NCBI GenBank assembly: GCA_037576195.1
Contig: CM075103.1
Location: 33,316,723 to 33,380,722 of the forward strand
Source of the DNA: Phytoseiulus persimilis
Taxonomy: Eukaryota; Arthropoda; Arachnida; Mesostigmata; Phytoseiidae
Reading direction: 5' to 3'
Length of the DNA stretch: 64,000 nt
Under the pieces are notes generated by a model that did not search any database, was not told the origin of the DNA, and saw only the letters and a list, made by a program, of their open reading frames with translations. Numbering within the stretch: the first letter of the stretch is position 1; each line of letters starts with the position of its first letter. Position numbers and translations under genes: made by a program. Below, one piece after another: positions 40,535 through 51,827 of this stretch.

Positions 40535-42617
40535 CGAGGAACGGTTCATCCACGGGTTGAACCGGGGCGCAGAAAATGCAAACAACCTAGCGTCAAGCCA
40601 GGACACAGACAAAATTCGTCGATAAATTAATTGGAAAGTACGGCGGATTGGTCTTGGAACACCTACAAAAAAACGAGACGACGATTTTTTTTGTTGGGGG
40701 TGTCCCACCCCCTCGAGAGGGGGAAACGCTTCAGCACATTGAGATTTCTTATCAATGGCGGTGGCATGTGTTCCGAAAAAGATTTTCAAATTGATCTCGC
40801 ATAAATTCGATATTTTTCCCCTTTCTGAGGGGGTCTTTCAAGTTCCAATTGAAATAACCGCATCGAATCAGTGAAATTCTCTGGTTTTGTAAACCAGGGG
40901 AAAGAACATAGTCCATATTTCAGTAGGAACTCTTCAATGAGTTCAACGATGTTCCCGGATTTATATATACTGTCACAAGGACGGTTAGTTGGTTACATAG
41001 GAGTATTTTACAGGCACAAATGTCACCAGGATCTTCATCAATGAGATCTGGCGTGATTGTGGAGTTGCTTGCGTAGGTGCTCCTCTGCGTTCGTGAATAG
41101 CAACTCCAAGCCTGTCGACCACGGGGTCAAATGTGGATCCCCTGAGCGACTTCGTTGAAGTTCATGGACTGCCGTGCCCCAGGGGGTCAATCACCGACCA
41201 TCGATTTCTTGGAGCGATTCCGGGACCAATCTGACCTTCCCTTTCCGAGTCTGGAGGGGTGCTTCCGGGACGATCTGATCATTACTTTCCCAGATTAGAG
41301 GGGTGATTCCGGGGCCGATCTGACCATTACTTCCCAAGTCTGGAGAGGTGATTCCGGGACTAAACATCATTTCCCGTAGTACTGCAAATGAATTCCCGTA
41401 CCAGCCGGTACAGAAATTGACTTCTTGTACCCTGGATCCGAGGATCCTTACTGCTTATGATCGGCTTCGTCTGTCAGTTTGTCCGCATTCCTCCTGGAAT
41501 ACATGGGGTGGATTCCGGCGCCAATCTGAGCATACTTTCTGAGTCTGGAGGGGTGATTCCGGAACCAAGCCGACAATATTTTTCCGAGGCTGGAGGGATG
41601 ATTCCGGGACCGATTCGACAATTACTTGCCGAGTCTGGTGGGTGATTTCGGGACCAATCTGACAATATTTTGCCGAGGATCCGCGGGGGCGAATGACTCC
41701 CTTCCCTGAAATATTCCCAGAACCACTCCTCAAGACTACGGCAAAAAATGGTGGCAGATTGGTCCCAGAAATCAGCCTACGGACTCGGAAAATATTGTCA
41801 GATTGGTCCAAGAATCACCAAACAAAACTCGGAAAAAATATTGTCAGATGGTCCCGTACATACACTCCTCCAGACTCGGAAAAAGATTGTCAGATTGGTC
41901 CTGGAATCACACCCTCCAGACTACAAGAGAGTATGCTCAGATTGGTCCGCCGAAGACAATATTTCTTCTTAGTTGGAGGGGTGATTCCGGGACCAATCTG
42001 ACAATATTTTTCCGAGTCTGTAGGGGTGATTCTGGGACCAATCTGACCATTACTCTCCAAGTCTGGAGGGATAATTCCGGAACCGACCTGACCATTACTT
42101 TCCAAGTCTGGAGCGGTGATCCGGGATCAATCTCACCATCACTCTCCAAATCTAGAGGAGTGATTCCGGGACCAATCTGACCTTCACTTTTCAAGTCTGG
42201 AGGGGTGGGTTCCGAAACCGATCTGAACATTACTTCACCTACCATCACTTCATTGTCATTGACCTCTGACAGAGACCGAGATTTACCGCATGAAATTCAA
42301 CTTTGAACTCATATTTCCCTCGCTCTGGAAAAAATCTTAGGGACTGGGATGGGTGATTCCGGGACCAATCTGGCCTTCACATTTCAAGTTTGGAGGGTTG
42401 ATTCCGGCACCGATCTTTACTATTTCTTCACCTAACATCACTTCATTGTCATTGAACCTATGACAAGACACCGAGATTTACCACATGAATTCGACTTGAA
42501 TTCAAATTTCCCTCGCTCCGAAAAAAAATCCTAAGGCCTCCCGCTGCGATTTTTCGTTCCACTCCCAGTTACACCCTAGTAAACACGCCCGAAGAAAGCG
42601 CATTTTTGCGCTGAAAG
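40535..42617 (-). mobile_element. Non-autonomous Helentron-like element, copy 2, inside copia
   Basis: The element is inserted beside an A-run (40527-40534). The terminal hairpin CGGTTCA...TGAACCG is at 40542-40564. The minus strand keeps nuclease-domain remnants (about 40790-40930) matching 60.5-60.7 kb. Minisatellite arrays with 45-bp units fill 41215-42235. The other end has the hairpin AGCGCA-TTTT-TGCGCT (42597-42612). Part of the right tail is duplicated (about 42190-42335 and 42355-42530). Copia-like sequence resumes directly after 42617. Confidence 0.7.
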
Positions 42618-44570
42618 CGAGACACCTAGTTTTTCAGAGAAGCTATGGGGTTTGTGGTACCAAAGTTAAGTTGCCGTTACAAGGATCTCCAACGAGAGAG
42701 GGAGAAAGTGAGGTGGGCAGCGGTGCAGGAGCCTAAGGTGTCGCGGGTGGAGAAGATCCTCAAACAGAATGCGAAAGGAGAAAGCGGGAGAACAACGAGC
42801 AGGTCCGGAGAAACCAAGAAATTGAAAGATGCAAAGCAGACAACCGAGAAGCTGATGAGAAGGAAGTCATGGCCAGGAGGAGAACGCAACTAGTTCACAG
42901 AGTCCGAGCTCCTGGAAATCGTTCTTGAGGAACCCGCTTGCGCGGAAGAAGCCAACGTACCTTGACGATTACGCTACGTGTGTTGAGATCTGGAATTCTC
43001 GTTTTAAAACTGTTCCACAGCCCTTTTCGGAAAGCAATTCAGAGTGAAATGGGGTCGAGGTGGCGGAAGGCCATGGATCGGAGTTATTCTCGATTGAAGG
43101 AAAACGAGACTTGGGATGTTGTGGACCTCCCCAAGGAAGCCAAGGGCCATCCCTTGTAAATGGGTAACCGTGTCAAGGGAGACGCAGGGATGGGAGGATC
43201 GGAGGTATAAAGCTCGTTTGGTAATCAAAGGTTACAGTCAAGATTTGGAGTTGACTACAGGGAACATTCAGCCCGAATGCGAAGTTGAACGACGATTCGT
43301 TCAATTATGAGTGTAGCAGCGAACGAAGTTCTACTCTGGGACAGGTTCGATGTTACACACCGCTTTCCTTTACGGGGATTTGGAGGAGGACATCGATATC
43401 TATATGCAGAGCCCAAAAGGATATGAAATCCCGGACGGAAAGGTGGGCACACTGAAAACAGCAGATTGTAACGGGTTGAAACAAGCCCAAGACGGTGGAA
43501 CAACGATTACCACGTATATCAAGAAGCTGGGTCTTGTCGAAAGTGAAACTGATCCATGTTTGTTCATACGAGAGACTGAGGGCGAAAAACTGCTTCTTGG
43601 GGTATATGTAGATGATGGTCTGATGGCAGCAACGAAGGGGTCGACTCTCAAGGCATGTCTGGAGGGTCTTCAGCTTCAGTTCAAGATTACGTCGAAAGAT
43701 GCGACGTATATTCTCGGGCTCGAAGTCGAGACGGAAAAAGATTGCATCAAGTTTAGTCAGGCGCCGCATGCTCGGAATTTTGAGAAGTACAAATTCGCCG
43801 GGTGCAGGCCAGACGAAGGTCTAGACGAGAAAGTGACGATGAGCAGCAGCAGTCTGTGTCACCTCAACTTCCCGTATCGTCAGGCAGTCGGAGCTATCAT
43901 GTACTTGATGCTTGGGTCGAGACCGGGTCTGGCGTCACCATCGGAGTCCTGTCCAGGAAGTTGGAGAATCCATCACAGGAAGACGTCAAGATGCTCAAGC
44001 GGCTTCTGCGCTACATAGCCGGGACCGTAGATTTCGGCAATTGTCTACAGTCGCAGCGGAGCTAACGCCGCTCTGGAGGCGTATAGCGACTCAGACTATG
44101 GTGGGTGTTTTCAAACAGGCCGGCGCAACGTCAGGTGTCGCTGTCAAGTACGCCGGTGTGCTATTTCCTGGATGAGCCAGAGGCAAAGTTCTGTGGCTAC
44201 ATCGACCACCGAAGGCTGAAATTGTAGCGGCTAGTGAGGCAGCGAAGGAAGTGTTTGGCTGAAACGGTTGTTCAAAGAATAACCAGGGTTGGATAGAATT
44301 CCCACGGTTTTCATAGACAACGCCGCCGCTGTGAAGCTATTCCAGAATCCGGAGTTTCATCGCCGTACGAAACACATTTCTCTCAGGCATTTTTTCATCA
44401 GGGAAAGGGTCACAGAGAGAGATCTGGAGTTCAGCATAGTTTCAACAGATAAGCAAGCGGCGGATCTTCTAACCAAGGCATTATTGAGAGTTCGTCACAC
44501 TATCTCTGTAAATTGCTGGGAATGTCTTCGCGAGTCTAATCTCATTCCTTTTCGTCATGGTTCAGTGCAA
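42618..44570 (+). pseudogene. Copia reverse transcriptase and RNase H, disrupted
   Basis: After a linker, 43045-43230 encodes the RT start (SRWRKAMDRSYSRLKENETW, then KARLVIKGYSQD). From 43350 come AFLYGDLEEDIDIYMQSPKGY and the catalytic YVDDGLMAA at about 43605. Sequence expected between KGYSQD and AFLYG is garbled, and a frame change follows at about 43920. The RNase H part has EIVAASEAAKEVF and FIDNAAAVKLFQNP, and ends with KHISLRHFFIRE and DLLTKAL near 44490. Several frameshifts make it non-functional. Confidence 0.85.
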
Positions 44571-44580
44571 GGGAAAGTGG
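44568..44580 (+). other. Polypurine tract of the copia element
   Basis: AAGGGAAAGTGG immediately precedes the 3' LTR. This is the place and composition expected for the plus-strand primer of an LTR retrotransposon. Confidence 0.6.
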
Positions 44581-44720
44581 TGTGGTTTTTGCCTTTCCCA
44601 TGACAAAGTTATCTACCCATAAAAGGCATTCGACCAGAATAAAATACACACTGATAACCAACGACGAAGCTCTCTATCCTCGTTCCTAGATAGGCACCCG
44701 TTTTCTGAACCTCTGCAACA
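44581..44720 (+). repeat. 3' LTR of the copia element
   Basis: This is the 140-bp partner of 38161-38300 with the same TGTGG and CAACA ends. The following GTTCGT completes the target duplication and rejoins the pogo 16-bp array. Confidence 0.9.
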
Positions 44721-44890
44721 GTTCGTTATCTGATGAGTTCGTTATCTGATGAGTTCGTTATCTGATAAGTTCGTTTTCTGCCAAGGTTCGGTATCTGAGA
44801 AGTTCGTTCTCTGCCAAGTTCGTTATCTGTCAAGTTCGTTATGCGAAAAGTTCGTTATCTGATAAGTTCTTTATCTGCGGGATTTGAGGG
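44721..44890. repeat. Distal right terminal repeat of the pogo-like element
   Basis: About ten 16-bp units (GTTCGTTATCTGATGA and variants) end in GCGGGATTTGAGGG, the inverse of the element's left end at 35189. This segment was separated from 38160 by the copia insertion. Confidence 0.8.
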
Positions 44891-45530
44891 TGTTTAAAAT
44901 CCTGACGCAGAAGGTTGACGCTGGACGCCGCGCCGCGCGATGCTCTCTGATCGCGTCGCTCCCAACCGCTCTTGAGCACTATTTCGCCTTCAAGACGTCT
45001 ATTCTGTCAGAATCTGTCCTTCTGGTCCACCAAGCAGCTCGAAGCTTTCCAATGTTCAACGTGATGGTCTCGTGAATTAGAACCGATGTTCTGGTTCTCC
45101 AGAACCGCAAGAGTGTCGAGCATGTTTCGACCCTCTCCCGGTCTGCCGCTTTCGGATTTTGCCTAATGCTCACACAAATCTTAGAAAACTCCCGATTCCC
45201 AGCCGGGTTACGAACGGGTCATCTCGAAATTCGGGAATGACTGCCACCATATCTCCGTCTTCAAACAAATCATGTTTCGAGTCAGCCCTTGACCGTTTGT
45301 TAGAGATTGTTCCTCAGCTCCAAGAACCGGCTCCGGCTTCGCAAGCTCAATGAACTCCAGAAACGTATCCAACCAACCCTTCAATTTCGAGGTATCTATT
45401 AACAAAACCACCGGGGGTCCCTGAGGAGAGGCGATCGTTTTCGGATGTACTGGTTCCGTTTCCTGGGCTGCTCTTGCCCGGCAATTGTATCATTCGAGTT
45501 GACTATCTTATTGTGCTGCACGATGCGGAG
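44891..45530. other. Non-coding stretch, no supported gene
   Basis: Short frames only. It lies between the pogo-like element and the MULE relic. The part nearest 45530 may be decayed 3' sequence of that relic. Confidence 0.35.
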
Positions 45531-45534
45531 TCCA

Positions 45535-46870
45535 TCGATGAATTCAACACCCGGGGTGATCCACGGCGAACTGTCGTTGGAGACTTCTATGAAACGCCTC
45601 CACGTAATTGTTCGTTCTGGAATCCCCGTCGATTGGTGCGTCGGTATACTGTCCACGTTGATACAGGGAAGGGTGCTTCTCGAAGTCCAGGGTCCCGTCG
45701 TCCCTAATAGAGAGATTCCGATATAATTGTCCTCGAAGTAGTCGAGAACCGGTTGAATGTGCAGTGGGGAGGCTGCTTGTAAAGCTCGGAGAGCATCTTC
45801 AACAAGTTCAGGGGGAATGAAGGCGAGGGCGGTTATCATTTCGTTTTGAGTGCGAAGGTCCGGTTCCGAGCGGTATCTTCTGCTGAGCCAACTGCCGCCA
45901 CCCGTCGCTTCATGTTCTGAACCAGATGGAAGAAGCACCCATGGATTTCTACTTCCGGAAAACGCCGCGAAGGAGTTCATGAGCGCTCTCGCTCGAAATC
46001 ATCGAGATAGCTACAGGATTCAAGTTCGGCCATCTGTGGTCAACCGTTATTCATGTCCAGCATCTTTAAACAGAGGTAAAATATATCAGTTACCGAATAA
46101 GAGCGCATAAATGGGATCTCCAAACTTCAGAGAAGGAAATTATCTCGTGACTTTCTTCAAAATCTTCCACTCACCTTGTTATAGGTAGCTTCAGTTTTGT
46201 TTGGGCATCAGTGCGTATGCATAGCGGGGTGACGATGCCGGGCCTTCCGGCAAATATAACGAAGACCTGAGAGAAGAGATCGGGGCCCCAGGCTGAAGGT
46301 CCCATCCACCTACAGCTTCGAGACCTGTCCGACCCAAACGGGGCCGCGCTCTGCCTCCCAAATAGTAGAGTCTCCAGCAGCAAATCTCAATATTTCCCGG
46401 ACTGCTCTCGTAGGTCCGGTTTTCCTCGGTAGCACAATCTCTGCCAGGTTTTGTGAAGATGGGAAGAGGGGACTCCGAGTCGGTTTCGCGCTCTCTGGAT
46501 TATCCTTGCTAAACTCCTGTCGCTCTTCATGCTTCCCCGAGCTGCTACCGAAGTCGTAGTCCGGATCTTGTTGATTATCGTTGTCGGACTTCCACGGTTT
46601 CCGCGGCACGTCTCTTCAGCGCTGCCTTCTTTTGCGATCCTCGATCGCTGCTGCATCGGGCATGTCTGTGTGGAGGCCGATCATGGTTATTTCACCAGAC
46701 GAAACGGTTTTATGGAGACGAGCTTTGCTTTTTCGAGGGATGGTCTTATATTGGCCATCGCCAAAAACTCCGTCACGTGTGTCCTTAGCTTGTGCTTCCC
46801 GTAGAAGTATAGATGACCATCGTGCGCCAACTTCGGTTTGCTTCGTTGTTGTAAGCATTTCACCAGACAT
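45535..46870 (-). pseudogene. MULE transposase with FLYWCH zinc finger, relic
   Basis: Reading leftwards from the ATG at 46870, a FLYWCH-type finger is visible across two frames (LAHDGHLYFYGKHKL, then KARLHKTVSSGE and GLHTDMPDAAAIEDRK). VDGTFSLGP (about 46300) holds the first catalytic Asp of MULE transposases and is followed by LFSQVFVIFA. GCFFHLVQNMKRR lies at about 45940, then ITALAFIPPELVEDALRAL and PVLDYFEDNYIG, and finally NNYVEAFHRSLQRQFAVDHP (about 45570-45625). Multiple frameshifts separate these blocks, so the gene is dead. No terminal inverted repeats or 9-bp duplication were found. Confidence 0.7.
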
Positions 46871-48815
46871 TTCGAGTTGGAATATCGGGAAGAATCCGAT
46901 GAGACTCGTGCGGAAAGGAGCACAATGAGCTTTTTTAGCGCTCCTGAGTACGAACTCTCAACGGACATAGCGTGAAACTGCGGCGCTGCCGACAAGTGGC
47001 ACCCTCCGTATTGTTGAGGGGGTACCTTACTCGAAAAATTCGATATTTCGTAAATCCCACCGATTTTTGTTCTGGGCATATTTCGGTAGGGAGGACCTTT
47101 GAGAATCCACACGCGGAATTTTGGAACTCGAGCGAGCTTCAGCGCATGGACGCATTTTTCAAGATAGGCGCTATGGTCACTTCCGAACCTCAAGGCTTCT
47201 AAACGCTGTAAATTCCTGAGGCTTGCATCGGTACCTCCGACGAGTACGAATTCAGCGACTCGGAAGCGTGCAACAGTCCACTCTGGAAGAAATGTGGCAC
47301 CACCCGACCAGATCAAAACCTCGGGAGACGGAAATCTTTCCTAGTTCAGAAGCCTTCCACCTTCAAAGTCACTATTTACATTTGGCCAGGCCGAGCACAA
47401 CCGTGTCGGACGTTCGCGAGTATCCTGTCTCGTGGCCTGTTGGTGGCTTGCAGTGAGCTGGTTTTCCAGCCTTGGAAAACTGGCTGCTCGCGTGGAGGCC
47501 CCCCCAAACTGACATTTACCACGTTCAGTCATCTCGTAATGATGATAGTCGCGCCAAAGGAAAAACTTCGTCTTCTTCGAAAGTTCCGATACCGACGAGA
47601 ATTTTTTGGTCTCTTGGATTACAAGTCTATTGCAACTTATTTGATCGATATCAATGCTCTCGTTCGGAAGTTTCAGGGTTCAAAAACTTTGAATGCTTTT
47701 TTCTCAGTCCGTGGAAATCGCATTCCGGCTAATCTCCAGAACCGGTTCCTGGGAAAAGTACGCGACTGATTGCCACCAATTTTTCATGATAGTAAGAGCA
47801 TGGTTGGGGGTTGATGCGTGAGTATCGGACTTCGGATTATCTCGCTCAGGTTATTAGATCGCCAGCCTCGAAATCGGGCATCTTAGGATGAACCGTGATT
47901 TTTTTCCGCGATCCGGAATTTCAACTCCGTGAAAATTCCTGGAAATTATATCCAAATTCCAGATACATACGCACTCGCCCCCACCCCTCCTTTGCACATT
48001 GCCACCTGTCCCGCGGAACTCATACGCGTGGTTTCTCTGGAACCGGTTTCGCCCGAACCCATGATTTTTCGCCATTGATTCGAAGACAACGAAGTTTGCG
48101 GGTTTTCTTTTTTTCCCTGTGGGGATAATCGCGGGTGCTCTTCCTGATTGTCATAGTCCCACCCCTCTAAGTGCAGAACCTGTGAATTCTGCGATTTGAG
48201 TAGGTACCCCCTTAAGCCTCAAAACTTGAGAGCGCGACCGTTACGGTCGCTCATCGGGTATTTCTTGTCCTGTCAGTGCCATATCTCTGGTGACTAGCCA
48301 TTGCGGGTCCTTGAATTCTTGGCCAGACCCCCCGTCTCTTGCTCATTATCGAACAGGTTTCGAACGAACTGGGAATTTATCCCTAGTCGAATCGCCGAGG
48401 TAAAGGGCTCCATTCCTACTCAGTTTCGCGGAGGGGCAAAACCTGAGGTCGCTGACAAAGGTTGACATCACGAATCACGACCAACTTTGCAAAAAAACGC
48501 ATTTGGGAATAATCGCGGGTACGGTCAACCGATAACCGTAACCTCAAAACCTCGTTCAAACCCGCAAATAACCGCGAGCAATCCAGAGAGTGATCTCGGC
48601 ATAGCTGGATATTTTGCAATGAGTTTCATACCGATAATGTCGGAAACCAGACAAAGAATTTCGCTTCGGAGACTGTGCTTTTTGGTGAGGAATTTATCGA
48701 TTGGCGCTTGCTTTGGGGAGCGCGTCAACTGGGCTTCGCCGTGAACTGGACCTCGTCGTCACTTCCGAGCGGACCGCAGGCAGCGGACTCGAAATCGTGC
48801 GGGGGAATTCGTGAC
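46871..48815. other. Non-coding stretch, no supported gene
   Basis: A 209-codon minus-strand frame (46687-47316) covers part of this stretch. Its last third is the MULE finger in a shifted frame, and the rest (containing VLVGGTDAS) has no secure assignment. The remainder has only short frames. Confidence 0.35.
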
Positions 48816-48817
48816 AT

Positions 48818-48890
48818 CAGTTAAGGCCCCTGTGGCCCGGTTGACGCCATGGCCCAGTTGACGCCGGGGCCCAGTTGACGGTACCCCTTG
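48818..48890. repeat. Short minisatellite GGCCCAGTTGACGCC
   Basis: Three or four copies of a roughly 17-18-bp unit with core GGCCCAGTTGACGCC occur here. A related array with core GGGCCGAGTTGACTCCA lies at 51517-51612. Confidence 0.65.
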
Positions 48891-50199
48891 CTTTGTTTCC
48901 TTCAACGGCCTGCATGTATCGGAAGCTCCCGTGTTATCCCGAAACTCCTCCTCTCCTGGAATTTCAAGCGGACTCCCTAAGACAGACGTATCGGCGACAG
49001 ATCGATTAAGCGTGGCCTGTCCTCTACATTCGGAACCGACTGAACTTTTTGGTCTTCTGCGGAAGCTCCCGATAGAGAACGACAATGTTCGCACCGTGTA
49101 GAGAACAGCGCGAAGGAGTGGCGCTCTACTCTCTCCGAAGTCGCGATCTCGGGAGGAGCAGCTGTTTGGAAAACCTGCTCCTGCGAGTCGCCGAGATACG
49201 CTCTCGATAGGTTGCGGTGGAATAACCGCTGCAGAGCCGAATCGCAAGCTACAAAAATCTTCGAAACAAATACACCATCCAGGACTACCTAGATCATCTT
49301 GTACATATTGTACGGCCTCACATCCTATGAATATAGTCAGAAACTTCGAGTCCCTTGTGCTCCATTGGGAAACAGTCTCAAACTGTCAATGCTATACTCG
49401 ATGTCCTCCCTCGAGCAGCTTCCAGCTCTTTCTGACCCCAAGTCGCTGCTTGCGGCTGAGATCATCGTTGCTGTACCAGTGCAATCAGAGATCCCCGTTT
49501 TCTAGAAGGACTCCATCACGATTTTCCGATAGATGCCTGAACATGCGGGTGCTAGCGCACATAGGGAGCTACTTTTACTGTGCTTGGTTTCTTGATCTCA
49601 TCTGATGCGTAGACCTTCCGTCAGGGAAGATGTGAGTCCAGCACGTACGGTACTCTCTCACGGAAGTCCTTGGACGGCTCGTTATGGATAAGGAATGGTT
49701 TGTTTGGTCGAGCCCCTCATTCCGGGACCGTGTACGAACTTCGTTTGACGAAAGCCATCGCACAAGATGTCACTGCTTCGGCGAGCAAACCAAATATGCC
49801 GAGCAGAGTCGATCGTCTCATAGGTTCCGACGCTTCAGCTAGAATATCATAAGATCACATTTCCGCGGAACATTGTCTTTACCAATCCGCTGTGCCGAGC
49901 TGAATGCTGAGAGCAATTTTCACGTTTGTCAGTTCATTTTTGTTCTATTCTCGCGCACAATTCCAGATCTCAATCCTCCTGAGTATGCTTATCAGATAAT
50001 ACGCTCTCCTGAAGATCATATGGTTGTCGATAAGATACGCCCTCGATTTTGAAGTCCGGTTGAAACTTGCGTTCATTGCGGTCATTATCCGCAATTCGCT
50101 TGCGGTTACGCTGCCCCGTCAAATAACCATGTCTCTTATCCAATGATGATCGCATAGTTCCTAGCGCTCTCAAATACTATTCGAAAGCGCCGTCACCTC
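48891..50199. other. Non-coding stretch, no supported gene
   Basis: No domain, repeat or RNA gene was recognised. All frames are short. Confidence 0.4.
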
Positions 50200-50202
50200 T
50201 AA

Positions 50203-51064
50203 CAAGGGAACCATACCAAGTGTAACACCCAGATTTGAATGAGAGGGTGCCCGTCCGGTAGTCTATGCTGGGCCATGTTCGGGCCTGCAGTTGATAGTCT
50301 TGAATGATCCGTGGTTTTTTTCTCGAGAAGCTCGAAATTCGGAAAAGAAGACGTTCTCCGCCTTCCAAGGTCGATTGATTCCCCTTTTTCTGGTTAGTGA
50401 CTAGAGTTTTCGACTCCGAATCAGTGACTGACTAGGTAGTACACAGAGAGATCGAGTGAATCTTGTTCGGCCTGACTCAGAGCGGAAAGCAATATCCTGA
50501 TTGACTAAGAGGCATAGTCTTCAACAGGTGTTTAGCCCGTTCATACAATGCCGCTCACTACGCAAAGTTTTTCTTGGGGTCATCAACAAAACTTGGGAAA
50601 GCAATGCTCCAGAATATGTTCGCCTGTAATTGATTGTTTTTTTTTTTGCGTCGGTTCTCTTGATAGGAGTTGCTTCCGGTCGTCCTCAGGACGTCGGAGC
50701 TAATCCACGATCATGACCGCAAGGAGGTGTCATATAGTGCTGCCGCTTGGTCGCAAACGATCAGGGGGAAGCTCGGGGGACTTACCCCCGTGAGTGCCCC
50801 CGTCCGTCTCAATACGTATTCCCCATATCAGTGACTGATTCAGGGTCAAAACTCGAGTTACCAATCAAAGAACAGGGGGTCAATCCGCGCTCGAAAGCAG
50901 GAGAACCTCTTGTTTTTCAGAATCCCGGACCTCCTTAGAAAAAAAAACGCGGGTCCAATTCAAGAACGATCAACTGTGGGCCTGAACATGAACCCACCAT
51001 GGACTACAAAATGGGCACTTTCATCATTCGAATCTGGGTGTTACACATCGTATAGGTTCCCTTG
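50203..51064. mobile_element. Non-autonomous DNA transposon with very long terminal inverted repeats, copy 1
   Basis: The left end CAAGGGAACCATACCAAGTG pairs with the right end, whose reverse complement starts CAAGGGAACCTATACGATGT. The similarity extends for roughly 250-300 bp into each side: GTGTAACACCCAGATT, then GTAGTC...ATG, then CAGTTGAT...CTTGAAT, then GAATCAGT.ACTGA. TAA flanks both ends (50200-50202 and 51065-51067) as a 3-bp duplication. No transposase is encoded. A 3-bp TWA-type duplication is typical of PIF/Harbinger elements, but the terminal bases are not, so the superfamily is tentative. Confidence 0.75.
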
Positions 51065-51067
51065 TAA

Positions 51068-51514
51068 GAGAAACGTGCAGAATAAACCCTCTCCAACAAG
51101 TGTGTGTGTGAAGCGAATGGATCGAGTTGGGAATCCATCGCGTTTTCCGTTCCCAAAAGGTTATCAACTCTCGCATGGTGCCCGCTATACGATAGGGAGT
51201 CCTAAGAAACAAATAAAGTTCCTTAACCACGCGCCAATGGTGTTCCCAAGGCAGTTCGCATCGCCCACTTCCACTGTTTCGAAGAACTTGATCAGGCTAC
51301 CTTCTGCGATGCAACTCCGCTCATCTGACAGTGCTGCGTTCAATTTGGAACCATGGGCTGATAAATTATCTATGATTGTTGCCAGTTGATCAGTACTTTT
51401 ACAATGAAATGACACGACTGCGAGATTCCCATGCGAATTCCAGGGGATCCGCCCCCGATAAAAAAGCAACTTTTTGTTATTCGTTCGCTATGAACAGCTA
51501 CTTTCCGAGGAAGC
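51068..51514. other. Non-coding spacer
   Basis: No gene or repeat recognised between the first long-inverted-repeat element and the minisatellite that follows. Confidence 0.4.
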
Positions 51515-51516
51515 GG

Positions 51517-51612
51517 CTCCAGGGGCCGGGTTGGACGCTGGGGCCGAGTTGACTTCAGGGCCGAGTTGACTCCAGGGCCTACTTTACGCCAGGGCCGGTG
51601 TGACGTGCACCG
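51517..51612. repeat. Short minisatellite GGGCCGAGTTGACTCCA
   Basis: About five imperfect units of 17-19 bp (for example GGGCCGAGTTGACTTCA and GGGCCGAGTTGACTCCA) occur here. They are related to the array at 48818-48890. Confidence 0.7.
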
Positions 51613-51827
51613 CCCGGACGGAACAGTGCAGCTGATGCGGCTGGCCCAGAAGCCCTCAGGTATTTTTACCCGAACACCCTAAGCCGGGCGCGGCGAATTT
51701 TTCCCAAGGATCTTCCGCAAGGGCTTTTTGATTGTCCCGACCGAGCTTCTCCACGGCATCATTCCTCCACGGTGCTATTTCCGTCTTGAACTTTCAGTCG
51801 ATCCCATGTTTTGTCAGAAAGCTTTGA

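Larger units (their letters stand above)
38161..44720 (+). mobile_element. Ty1/copia LTR retrotransposon, defective, with nested Helentron-like element
   Basis: Two 140-bp LTRs (38161-38300 and 44581-44720) begin TGTGG and end CAACA. GTTCGT flanks both sides as a target duplication within the pogo 16-bp array. The primer-binding site follows the 5' LTR, and a purine-rich tract precedes the 3' LTR. The gag, protease and integrase parts lie at 38423-40527 and the RT and RNase H parts at about 42905-44570. Between them a 2.1-kb Helentron-like element is inserted (40535-42617). Confidence 0.9.
35189..44890 (+). mobile_element. Pogo-like DNA transposon with minisatellite terminal repeats (host of a nested copia)
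   Basis: The left end CCCTAAAATCCCGCAGGTAA (35189) matches the reverse complement of the right end, CCCTCAAATCCCGCAGATAA (ending 44890). The left flank is TA and the right flank is TG, so the expected TA duplication is decayed. Inside each end lie many 16-bp units (CAGATAACGAACTTGG) and then 45-bp units (TCTGACCAT...). The transposase is at 36392-37699. The right terminal repeat was split by a copia element (38161-44720). Without it, and without one target duplication, the transposon would be about 3.1 kb. Confidence 0.75.

Noticed and set aside
46687-47316. SGNH-hydrolase-like reading of a 209-codon minus frame (VLVGGTDAS, HDGHLYFYG)
   Set aside because: The HDGHLYFYG block is better explained as the FLYWCH finger of the adjacent MULE relic, and catalytic block I is absent.
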